NCBI GenBank assembly: GCA_030684395.1
Contig: JAUXTT010000042.1
Coordinates: 62,001-126,000, forward strand
Direction of reading: 5' to 3'
Source: Bacteroidota bacterium
GTDB lineage: Bacteria; Bacteroidota; Bacteroidia; B-17B0; Aurantibacillaceae
DNA: 64,000 nt
Position numbers and translations under genes: made by a program. The first letter of the stretch is position 1. Each line of letters begins with the position of its first letter. A model generated the notes under the pieces. The model saw only the letters and a program-made list of their open reading frames with translations. It ran no database searches and was not told where the DNA came from. Shown here in pieces: positions 35,314 through 42,533 of the stretch.

Positions 35314-36096
35314 TCAAGACTTATTTATCGTGTCAAACCCAGGTCTTACAAAAGCATAAGCATTTGGAAACTCGGTCTCCGTATTACGTTTTAATTGCTG
35401 CAAAGTAGAAAGCGCCTGAAGGATGTTATCTTCCTGTTCAGGAAAGTATGTGTGCAATTTAGCAAAGGCTGCCATACTTTTTTCGATAGCTATTAAGGCA
35501 ATTTTTGCACTGCCATCGCTATCTTTCAGAAATTCACTTTCCTCCTCTTCTTCCGCATCTTCCAGTTTACCTCTTAATGCACGTTGGATCTTCATTTCTA
35601 TAAAAAACATATACCACTGAACAACTTCATAAGCATCACTAATCTCAATGGTAGTTAAAATAATTTGCTCTTCCGATTTAATCCCCAAATGTCCCTGGCT
35701 TACTAATTCTCTAACTTTTTCAGTGAAATCCGTTTGGTCTTTCAAAAAGGCACGGCACAGTTTAGAATATTCTCTGCATAACTTCGTGATGGGATGATTT
35801 TTTGCATAATCATCCTTTTCCAGTCTTTTCTTTTCTTCTTCCTCAGTTGTTTCTTTATTCAATACTTCATTAAAATCGATTCCGTATTTTTCAGCAGCTT
35901 TCTTCAGAACATCTACAACTTCTGTGAAATTAAAGGAAAGGTTATCCCAAAACTCTTTGTTCTCCGAATCCAATTGTTCTGAAGACAACTTACTTGTACT
36001 CTCAAAAACAGCACACCGTGAAGTGAAGGTACAGCGTTCACACCACCTGTCGCAGTAATTATGGATACCGGGTATGTTGTTTTTATTTGGTTTCAT
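35314..36096 (-). CDS. Hypothetical protein with N-terminal four-cysteine motif
   Basis: 260 residues, no signal peptide. The N-terminus carries C15-x3-C19-x2-C22-x5-C28 (CDRWCERCTFTSRC), a candidate zinc or iron-sulfur site. The rest is helical and acidic, with a very acidic patch (EDAEEEEESEFL) near residue 184. No known domain is recognised. It is flanked by T9SS and serine hydrolase genes on the same strand but is separately spaced (177 bp downstream of the protease start, 28 bp from the hydrolase gene). Confidence 0.6.
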   Translation of the reverse strand: MKPNKNNIPGIHNYCDRWCERCTFTSRCAVFESTSKLSSEQLDSENKEFWDNLSFNFTEVVDVLKKAAEKYGIDFNEVLNKETTEEEEKKRLEKDDYAKNHPITKLCREYSKLCRAFLKDQTDFTEKVRELVSQGHLGIKSEEQIILTTIEISDAYEVVQWYMFFIEMKIQRALRGKLEDAEEEEESEFLKDSDGSAKIALIAIEKSMAAFAKLHTYFPEQEDNILQALSTLQQLKRNTETEFPNAYAFVRPGFDTINKS

Positions 36097-36124
36097 TTAT
36101 TTTAAAGAGACTCGGATAATTTTC

Positions 36125-37633
36125 TTACTTCTTCACAAATTCATAATCCATATAATCTACAAAGTTGTTTACTTTAACTACCAGTGACTTTATTTTTCCG
36201 TCTTCAATATTTACTTTTAACTTTTGAGTACCCCAGGTTACGTACGAGTATTCGCATAAATAGGTATTATCGCCCATATACAACATCTCTCCTTTTGCCT
36301 GTGGGTGACGAGAAAAACTAACAACAAATCCGGATCCTGATTTTTTCAATTCAATTTCTCCATACACTTCATTACTGTATTTACCCGGCAGCTCCTTAGC
36401 AAGAGCGAATGCATTATTTTTCTGTTTTGTTTTATTCTCTAAATCAGTTAGATCATCTATGCTCTTCTTAATATCTACCTTAAACCCTTGATAATACTGG
36501 TCGCTAACATTTACATAAGGCTGATCAAAATAAGCAAGTAACAATTGTTCTCTTAATGCAAGGAAGAATTCGTTCATGTCAGTATTGGTCAACACAACAA
36601 TTCCAAGATTTGCTTCCGGTAAAACACAAACAGAAGTCACAAAACCATCTGCACCGCCAGTGTGTTCATACATTACTTTTCCGAACATATCTTTTATTCC
36701 CCAGCCTAATCCATATAAACTAAAATGATTACTTGGAAAATTTGGAATTCCACCTCTTCCGGCTATCATCTGCGGAGTGCGGGTAGCTTTTAATGCTGCG
36801 TAAGGAATAATATAATGCCCTAAATATTTACCTGAATCTAACTGACACATTACCCAATGGCTCATGTCTTTTACGCAGGAATTGATAGATGCAGCAGGTC
36901 CTAAGTTATCTACATTAGCGTATTCTAGCTTGGTTAGCTTATTTTTCAGTAATGTATAAGGAACAGCAGCATTCTTATCTTTTTTAATTGTTTGATAAGT
37001 AGTGCTGGTACGCAACATATACAAGGGTGTGAAGAAATTCGTTTTCAAATAATCATCCCAGGTTGTATCTGTTGCAGCTTGTATAACTTCACCCGCTGCT
37101 AAAAAAGCAGCATTGCAATATCCATAACGAGCACGGAATGAATACATGGGTTTATAGGTTTTCATATTCTCAATAAGTTCTTTCCGGGAAAGATTACAAT
37201 TCCAGTTCAGGAAATCACTTTGGAAAGTTTGAAAACCAATTCGGTGACAAAGTAAATCACGAACGGTTGTTTCTTTTGACGCATATTCGTCCTGCAAAGA
37301 AAAATAAGGCAACCATTTATTTGCTTTATCATCCAATGATATTTTTTTGCGATAATCAAGCATTGCTAAAGCCGTTCCCGTAAAAGCTTTGGAGTTAGAT
37401 GCTATTTGAAATAGAGTATTTTCATCTACTTTTTTTCCTCCACCTTTTTCAGTAGTTCCGTAACCTTTACTTACAACTACTTTACCGTCTTTTACAATTG
37501 CGACAGCAACAGCAGGAATCTGCCATTTCTTCATTTCACGCTCAATATATGTATCCAAACTATCTTTTACAAAAACAGGTTGAGCCATTAGGGAACCTAA
37601 TCCTATAAAACAAAAAGCAGCAAATAACTTCAT
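36125..37633 (-). CDS. Exported serine hydrolase, beta-lactamase/class C family
   Basis: 502 residues with a signal peptide (MKLFAAFCFIGLGSLMA). Catalytic motifs of the beta-lactamase-related family are complete: SNSK (SxxK) near residue 80, YCN (YxN) near residue 172 and HTGG (KTG-like) near residue 325. A C-terminal beta-rich DUF3471-like domain follows (about 400-500). Such enzymes are esterases, D-aminopeptidases or penicillin-binding-like hydrolases; a resistance role is not supported by the sequence alone. Confidence 0.9.
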   Translation of the reverse strand: MKLFAAFCFIGLGSLMAQPVFVKDSLDTYIEREMKKWQIPAVAVAIVKDGKVVVSKGYGTTEKGGGKKVDENTLFQIASNSKAFTGTALAMLDYRKKISLDDKANKWLPYFSLQDEYASKETTVRDLLCHRIGFQTFQSDFLNWNCNLSRKELIENMKTYKPMYSFRARYGYCNAAFLAAGEVIQAATDTTWDDYLKTNFFTPLYMLRTSTTYQTIKKDKNAAVPYTLLKNKLTKLEYANVDNLGPAASINSCVKDMSHWVMCQLDSGKYLGHYIIPYAALKATRTPQMIAGRGGIPNFPSNHFSLYGLGWGIKDMFGKVMYEHTGGADGFVTSVCVLPEANLGIVVLTNTDMNEFFLALREQLLLAYFDQPYVNVSDQYYQGFKVDIKKSIDDLTDLENKTKQKNNAFALAKELPGKYSNEVYGEIELKKSGSGFVVSFSRHPQAKGEMLYMGDNTYLCEYSYVTWGTQKLKVNIEDGKIKSLVVKVNNFVDYMDYEFVKK

Positions 37634-38035
37634 TTTCCGTTGTTTAAAAATGTGAATAAATGTACTAAAGTTCTTTCTAATTAATAGAGATATATGAAAA
37701 AACTATCTGTCAAATTTTATGGCTAAAAGTTGTGCAACCTGGAAAAAAAATACTATAAAAACTTAATAATAAACCTGCTCGACTATGGTATCGTTAAGGT
37801 GAGGATCGTAGCGATTACTGATACTTGAAATAGTAGATTGGTTCGAGCAATTTATTACAAACATAGAAAAAGGCAATTTTTTCAACAACTTCAAAAACCA
37901 AACAATAAGGGAGTGAATAAACCATTTTATTTCTGAAATAATTATTTCGAAGCTGATACCCGATTGGATTTTTCTGAATACTCTCAAGGCTTGCCTCAAT
38001 AACATCTAAAAATGAATCAGGTTAAAGTTGTAGGA
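37634..38035. other. Gene-poor AT-rich gap of ~400 bp
   Basis: An open frame of 80 codons exists on the minus strand (37763-38005), without a ribosome binding site or recognisable domain and with an ordinary AT-rich composition. It might be a degraded gene remnant, but I cannot support a gene. The right end is a dispersed palindromic element (38037-38060). Confidence 0.35.
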
Positions 38036-38036
38036 A

Positions 38037-38060
38037 GGTGGTTGAGCGAAATCGAAACCT
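38037..38060. repeat. Dispersed covarying-arm hairpin (core GAGCGAAATCGA)
   Basis: Arms GGTT (38040-38043) and AACC (38056-38059) flank core GAGCGAAATCGA (38044-38055). It is followed directly by the cold-shock gene terminator. Confidence 0.7.
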
Positions 38061-38070
38061 CACTGCACAA

Positions 38071-38102
38071 AAAAAGACTGTCCTTCACAAGACAGTCTTT
38101 TT
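38071..38102 (-). terminator. Rho-independent terminator of the cold-shock gene
   Basis: AAAAAGACTGTC (38071-38082) and GACAGTCTTTTT (38091-38102) form a perfect 12-bp stem with an 8-nt loop, 21 nt beyond the stop codon of the gene at 38124. Confidence 0.92.
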
Positions 38103-38123
38103 CTTTTTTAAAAACTCAGTATA

Positions 38124-38312
38124 TTAAGCTAGTTTTACGTTGATAGCGTTAAGACCTTTTTTACCGTCTTGAGTATCATACATAACTTCGTCATTTTCTT
38201 GAATTTCTTCAGTTAAACCTGATACGTGTACAAAAATCTCTTGTCCGTTGTCACCTTTAATAAAACCAAATCCTTTAGCTTCATTGAAGAATTTTACTGT
38301 TCCTTTGTCCAT
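38124..38312 (-). CDS. Cold-shock domain protein (CspA family)
   Basis: 62 residues, shorter than E. coli CspA (70). RNA-binding motifs RNP1 (KGFGFI) and RNP2 (IFVHVS) are present, with the aromatic residues that stack on single-stranded nucleic acid. It should act as an RNA chaperone in the cytoplasm. The gene has its own terminator, and its best promoter box is about 180 nt upstream, giving a long leader like those that regulate cold-shock genes by temperature-dependent folding. Confidence 0.95.
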   Translation of the reverse strand: MDKGTVKFFNEAKGFGFIKGDNGQEIFVHVSGLTEEIQENDEVMYDTQDGKKGLNAINVKLA

Positions 38313-38492
38313 TTTGTTGTTGTTGTTTTGTGCCCACCAATTTATAGTTGCTGAGCGGATTATTTACTTGTACTATCTTACAAACGGGATGATAAATCAT
38401 GCCTTTGCCCGCCGCTATTAAAAATGTAAAAAGGATCGAATTGCAATTTGAACTACAAACCAGATTGAGATACAATCTTCAACAGAAGAGTA

Positions 38493-38500
38493 CAAACATA
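38493..38500 (-). promoter_or_regulatory. -7 element (TATGTTTG) for the cold-shock gene, with ~175-nt leader
   Basis: On the minus strand TATGTTTG matches TAnnTTTG and lies 180 nt upstream of the ATG. The implied leader (about 38313-38487) contains no open frame and several self-complementary words. The ~320-bp space between the sigma gene and the cold-shock gene holds nothing else recognisable. Confidence 0.45.
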
Positions 38501-38633
38501 GGTATAAATAAATGATAAACAGGATTTATTACTCAACTATCTAAGGGTAAGCCTAATAGAATTATAGAGCACAAAGTAAAAAGGCTTTCAGCAACCTATT
38601 TACCCGTTTCGGTATATATTTTTCTCAACTCTG

Positions 38634-39164
38634 TTAAAGCCAACTGATCCTTGTTTTAACTGTGCCAAGCGGAATATTGTTTTTTTGAGCGATCTCTTCC
38701 TGAGTGTAACCTCCGAAATAAACGAGGTCTATTAGGTCCTTATGTTCCGGCTTAAGCCTGGCAACAACGCTTTTAACACCAATAGTATCAGTGTTCATGG
38801 AAGTATTATTATGAAAATCTATAAGTTGTTCGTTGTCCTCAATTTTGATTGATGATTGTTTTTTATTTTTTGATCTTAATGAATCTATAGAAGTGTTTCT
38901 TGCAATATTGAGCATCCATGTAAACAAAGTACCTTTCTCTTTATCGTATGAGTCCATACCTCTCCAGATCTTCACAAAAACATCCTGTAAAATATCCTCG
39001 GCGAGTTCACTATCTTTTACAATTGTGTTTATTACTCCCAAAAGTGCCCTGGAATAATTATCATAAAGTAAAGCAAAAGCAGCTTTATCTTTTTGCTTAA
39101 GTTTTTCGGCTAATTCGCGGGTACTATATGGTAAATGTTGTTTCAAACTCCTATTTAGATTCAA
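38634..39164 (-). CDS. ECF RNA polymerase sigma factor with C-terminal frameshift
   Basis: 176 residues as read, with sigma region 2 (ALLYDNYSRALLGVI, AEDILQDVFVKIW, TWMLNIARNTSIDSLR) and region 4 (LKPEHKDLIDLVYFGGYTQE, then IPLGTVKTRI). The reading frame ends abruptly at SWL-stop. In the other frame from about 38643 the DNA continues LALTELRKIYTETGK-stop (ending 38596), exactly the expected end of a Bacteroidota SigK-like region 4. A single base appears missing near 38643-38644, so the natural product would be KTRIRLALTELRK. It lies downstream of its probable cupin anti-sigma gene. Confidence 0.88.
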   Translation of the reverse strand: MNLNRSLKQHLPYSTRELAEKLKQKDKAAFALLYDNYSRALLGVINTIVKDSELAEDILQDVFVKIWRGMDSYDKEKGTLFTWMLNIARNTSIDSLRSKNKKQSSIKIEDNEQLIDFHNNTSMNTDTIGVKSVVARLKPEHKDLIDLVYFGGYTQEEIAQKNNIPLGTVKTRISWL

Positions 39165-39266
39165 TCATATAACTGTACAATAATACAACGAAATGGTTAA
39201 TTTTTTTGCTAAAAATATTTTTTAAATGATTTTTTTGTGCCTAAATCAACCTGTTCTATCCGCCTT

Positions 39267-39881
39267 TTAAGCAGCAAGCCGCTGTAATATTATCTTACAA
39301 GGCATCTCTGACGTTACTTTCACATAATGACCCATGTGCAAAGGAATAGATAAGTAATCACCGGGGATCAAAGAAAATATAGTTCCATCATCGGTAACAA
39401 TATCACAAGTTCCTTCCAGTATTAAAAATTTTTCTATCAGTTTATGGTGAGTTTCATGAGGTGCACCAAATTTCAGCCAGGCAATTGCTGTTGTTGCATT
39501 TTTTTGGTGACCAATAAGTTTTGCATAAAAGTCAACAAAATTGTCAGGAAGAACCATGTCTTCCCTATCCAACCAACTGGAGAAATCCGAAATTAAAGTG
39601 TTTTCGTTAAGCTCAGGAGGATAAGTTACTTGTTCGCCATTTGTAATTCTCTCCAAATAATCAATAGTAGCCAGTACCATTGGTTTTATAGTAATATCCA
39701 AATCAGGAGCGTTACTTTCTGAGTGTTGTATAAGGCTTTCAGTAATTCGTTCAATTTCTTCCGCTATCTCTGCATTAGTTTCAATCAGTTTGGCAATCTC
39801 CAGATTTTCTTCCTCAGATGTTAGCCCAAGAACATATAATTCCAGAATTCCACTTTCTATATATTCTTTACTGTTTTTCAT
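39267..39881 (-). CDS. Cupin-domain anti-sigma factor (ChrR-like)
   Basis: 204 residues. The N-terminal helical part (ESGILELYVLGLTSEEENLE) is the Bacteroidota anti-sigma module; I see no HxxxCxxC zinc motif. The C-terminal cupin (about 120-200) has GAPHETHHKLIEKFLILEG and a second motif ending PGDYLSIPLHMGHYV. ChrR-like proteins sequester ECF sigma factors and release them on oxidative or singlet-oxygen stress. It is encoded 102 nt upstream of the sigma gene on the same strand, with a -7 box at 39919. Confidence 0.8.
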   Translation of the reverse strand: MKNSKEYIESGILELYVLGLTSEEENLEIAKLIETNAEIAEEIERITESLIQHSESNAPDLDITIKPMVLATIDYLERITNGEQVTYPPELNENTLISDFSSWLDREDMVLPDNFVDFYAKLIGHQKNATTAIAWLKFGAPHETHHKLIEKFLILEGTCDIVTDDGTIFSLIPGDYLSIPLHMGHYVKVTSEMPCKIILQRLAA

Positions 39882-39918
39882 TTCGCCTCAAAAATGCAAA
39901 ATAGCATTTACACAAATT

Positions 39919-39926
39919 CAAAAGTA
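39919..39926 (-). promoter_or_regulatory. -7 element (TACTTTTG) of the anti-sigma/sigma pair
   Basis: Minus-strand TACTTTTG fits TAnnTTTG and lies 37 nt upstream of the ATG at 39881. An ECF autoregulated promoter could also exist but was not identified. Confidence 0.45.
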
Positions 39927-40079
39927 TAAAAACTTATTTAATTTTCCACCTATATAAATAAATACGTTGAGCTTACCCGTTTGGATTTCAGTTTTACAAT
40001 TATTTCATTCTTTTCACACTATTCACAAAGAATAGATCATTATGAGCTATTAATTATCACTTGTTTTCGATTAGTTTAA

Positions 40080-40087
40080 TAAATTTG
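40080..40087 (+). promoter_or_regulatory. -7 element (TAAATTTG) of the GNAT gene
   Basis: TAAATTTG fits TAnnTTTG and lies 42 nt upstream of the ATG at 40130. It overlaps the longer frame that opens with TTG at 40061, favouring the downstream start. Confidence 0.55.
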
Positions 40088-40129
40088 TTTCCGGCCCAAC
40101 GTGGAAATATTCATAAAAAAGAAAATTCA

Positions 40130-40669
40130 ATGGAATTTAAGCTTCAACCCACTTTAGAAAATCAATTCGTAAGTATTCGCCCCCTAAAACCGGAAGACTT
40201 TGAAATTCTTTATGCTGTTGCAAACGACCGGTTGCTTTGGGAGCAACACCCTAATAAAGACAGATACAAAAGAGAAGTGTTTGAGAATTTCTTTAAAGGA
40301 GCTATAGAATCAGAAGGGGCATTTTTGGTTTTTGATAAAGCCAGTGGAAAGGTAATTGGCAGTTCACGTTTTTATGATTGGGATAAAGAAAAAAACACCG
40401 TCGCTATTGGTTATACATTTATTGCACGCGATCATTGGGGAAGCACTTATAACCATGCACTAAAATCCCTGATGCTTGGTCACGCATTTCAATTTGTTGA
40501 TCATGTTGTGTTTCACATTGGAGCTGTTAATGTGCGCTCACAAAAAGCAATCGAAAAACTTGGAGCTGTAAAAGTTGCCGAAATTGAAATGGAATATTAC
40601 GGAGAACCTGAAAAGTTGAATTTTATTTATCAGATAGATAGGGAGAAGTGGAATGAACTGAGAAAATAA
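40130..40669 (+). CDS. GNAT family N-acetyltransferase (RimJ/RimL-like)
   Basis: 179 residues from MEFKLQPTLENQFVSIRPLK. The GNAT fold is indicated by FVSIRPLKPEDFEILYAV, the core VIGSSRFYDWDKEKNTVAIG, WGSTYNHALKSLMLGHAF (the acetyl-CoA-binding helix) and VNVRSQKAIEKLGAVKVAE, the last typical of the RimJ/RimL subgroup. The substrate, whether a protein N-terminus or small molecule, is not evident. Its stop is 3 nt from the end of the convergent hypothetical gene. Confidence 0.85.
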   Translation: MEFKLQPTLENQFVSIRPLKPEDFEILYAVANDRLLWEQHPNKDRYKREVFENFFKGAIESEGAFLVFDKASGKVIGSSRFYDWDKEKNTVAIGYTFIARDHWGSTYNHALKSLMLGHAFQFVDHVVFHIGAVNVRSQKAIEKLGAVKVAEIEMEYYGEPEKLNFIYQIDREKWNELRK

Positions 40670-40672
40670 ATT

Positions 40673-41074
40673 TTATTTTTTTCTCTTAAACTGCCCCCAC
40701 TCAATAGTTATAGTTTCTTTTTCCTTATTGATAATTATCTTCTGTTCCGTATCTTCTCTTCCCATATCACCTTCCTGTTGGTATAGTTTCAAAGTAAGGG
40801 TATCGCCTTTTTCCTTTATCACTTTATATATTCCTTTTTGATTTAAGGGAGGATAACCGGCCATTACAAAATTTGTTTTGGTGAACTCCCAGGTTCGCGA
40901 TATATTCATTCCATCTCCTGTAGGCATTTGCATCAGATCCCAGGTTCCTACAATAAAAGCAGCGTTCGCACTTGGTTTTGGCTTGGCAGTATATTTTGGT
41001 TTTGTTTTTTTAGTTTGAGCATGCATGTTAAAGATAAACGACGTTAGAATTAAAGAAATGAATATTGTTTTCAT
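40673..41074 (-). CDS. Exported lipocalin-like hypothetical protein
   Basis: 133 residues with a signal peptide (MKTIFISLILTSFIFNMHA, then Q) and a basic linker (TKKTKPKYTAKPKPS). The remaining ~90 residues are beta-rich and begin GTWDLMQMPTGDG, the Gly-x-Trp motif of lipocalin-like barrels. Function unknown. Single gene, convergent with the GNAT gene. Confidence 0.6.
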   Translation of the reverse strand: MKTIFISLILTSFIFNMHAQTKKTKPKYTAKPKPSANAAFIVGTWDLMQMPTGDGMNISRTWEFTKTNFVMAGYPPLNQKGIYKVIKEKGDTLTLKLYQQEGDMGREDTEQKIIINKEKETITIEWGQFKRKK

Positions 41075-41213
41075 GCATGGATTTTGTTGTACATAACAAA
41101 TTTAGCAAACCCATTGGGAAATCCTAATCAATTTTGTCTCTGCCTGCCAAGAGACAAGCAATAGCAAAAAAAGGTTTTTAACATTTCAATAAAACCCTTA
41201 TCTTTATCATGCA

Positions 41214-41621
41214 TTGAAAGAAAAGATAAATATACCCGAACCATGTTCTGTTCAATGGAATGAAATGGCCCCGATTGACGGAAGTAAAAGGCATTGTTTA
41301 TCCTGTCAAACGCCGGTAGTAGATTTCACCAACAAAACGCTGGAAGAGATACAAGACTTCTTCAAAGTTCCTACAAACGAAAAAACATGCGGACGTTATA
41401 ACGAACGCCACACTGAATATGCTACTTCTTTTCATGATAAATTGAACAGGATTGAAGTTTTTTTCAGTCGTTTCAAAATGAAAAAGCTCGCCTTTATTTT
41501 AATTGCATGTGCACTGTTTGTTACTTCCTGCCATAAAAAACACGTGAAGGGAAGAAGAACCACAGGGATAAGAACATTATCAAAGTCTTCGACAATGAAC
41601 CAAACTAAACAAAAAATATAA
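41214..41621 (+). CDS. Small Cys-containing protein with TM segment (TTG start)
   Basis: 135 residues from a TTG at 41214; no better start codon is in frame upstream. The first ~60 residues contain EPCSVQWNEMAPIDGSKRHC, LSCQTPVVDF and EKTCGRY, a C-x-W-x-x-M...C-x-x-C motif that recurs at the N-terminus of Bacteroidota proteins and may bind metal. A membrane segment follows (KMKKLAFILIACALFVTSC), with a lipobox-like Cys, then a basic tail. An ATG-CAT-TGA mini-ORF at 41209-41217 overlaps the TTG start. Located 15 nt upstream of murQ, so likely co-transcribed. Confidence 0.55.
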   Translation: MKEKINIPEPCSVQWNEMAPIDGSKRHCLSCQTPVVDFTNKTLEEIQDFFKVPTNEKTCGRYNERHTEYATSFHDKLNRIEVFFSRFKMKKLAFILIACALFVTSCHKKHVKGRRTTGIRTLSKSSTMNQTKQKI

Positions 41622-41636
41622 AAAGACATTTCATTA

Positions 41637-42455
41637 ATGACCCATACTTTCACTAAAACAACCGAAAGCGATTCTTATTACAACAACCTCGAACAAATGA
41701 GTGTTCAGGAGCTTTTGGTAAATATGAACAAAGAAGACAAAACAGTTCCGGATGCAATTGAAAAAATAATTCCAAAAATTGAAGCCTTAGTAAATGTAAT
41801 AGTAGAAAAAATGAGTTCAGGTGGCCGCTTGTTTTACACCGGTGCCGGAACCAGTGGAAGATTAGGAATTGTTGACGCATCTGAGTGCCCGCCTACATAC
41901 GGCATTGCGCATGGCAGAGTAATTGGAATTATTGCAGGTGGAGATACTGCCATCCGAAAAGCGGTTGAGTTTGCAGAAGATGATGAACAACAAGGCTGGG
42001 ATGATCTCGCAGCTTATACTATTAATTCAAATGATGTAGTGATTGGAATTGCTGCATCTGGAACCACACCTTATGTAATTGGCGGTTTAAAAAAATGCAA
42101 CGAATTAAATATAACTACCGGATGCATTACCTGTAATCAGGGAAGCCCGGTTGCTCAAACAGCAAAATTTCCCATTGAAGTAGTTGTAGGTCCCGAATTT
42201 GTTACCGGATCTACCCGGATGAAATCAGGCACAGCTCAAAAACTGGTATTGAACATGATCTCTACTTCGGTAATGATTAAATTAGGACATGTAAAAGGCA
42301 ACAAAATGGTTGATATGCAACTCTCGAATAACAAACTAATTGAACGCGGAGCTATTATTATTGCTAAAAATATTGGCGTTGATCTTAGTTTGGCAAAAGA
42401 TTTGCTATTGCAATACGGCTCCGTTAGGAAAGCAATTGATTCTTATAAAAAATAA
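41637..42455 (+). CDS. murQ: N-acetylmuramic acid 6-phosphate etherase
   Basis: 272 residues. SIS-domain etherase with FYTGAGTSGRLGIVDASECP (phosphate-binding), GIAASGTTPYVIGG and the catalytic-region motif GPEFVTGSTRMKSGTAQKL. It splits the lactyl ether of MurNAc-6-phosphate to GlcNAc-6-phosphate and D-lactate, in recycling of peptidoglycan. murP, anmK and nagA are not adjacent. A dispersed palindromic element (42475-42492) follows. Confidence 0.93.
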   Translation: MTHTFTKTTESDSYYNNLEQMSVQELLVNMNKEDKTVPDAIEKIIPKIEALVNVIVEKMSSGGRLFYTGAGTSGRLGIVDASECPPTYGIAHGRVIGIIAGGDTAIRKAVEFAEDDEQQGWDDLAAYTINSNDVVIGIAASGTTPYVIGGLKKCNELNITTGCITCNQGSPVAQTAKFPIEVVVGPEFVTGSTRMKSGTAQKLVLNMISTSVMIKLGHVKGNKMVDMQLSNNKLIERGAIIIAKNIGVDLSLAKDLLLQYGSVRKAIDSYKK

Positions 42456-42474
42456 TTAATACCAAATAAGTCAG

Positions 42475-42492
42475 GTCGAGCGTATTCGAGAC
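42475..42492. repeat. Dispersed covarying-arm hairpin after murQ (core GAGCGTATTCGA)
   Basis: Arms GTC (42475-42477) and GAC (42490-42492) flank core GAGCGTATTCGA (42478-42489). Confidence 0.6.
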
Positions 42493-42533
42493 TAATAAAA
42501 ATAAATTAAAACAGCCCCACAAAAAACAATAAT

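Noticed and set aside
37830-37850. GGTTCGAG resembling a tRNA T-loop
   Set aside because: No acceptor stem, anticodon arm or CCA context could be built around it.
37763-38005. An 80-codon open frame on the minus strand
   Set aside because: No ribosome binding site, no recognisable domain, AT-rich low-information sequence; kept only as a possible remnant in the gap description.
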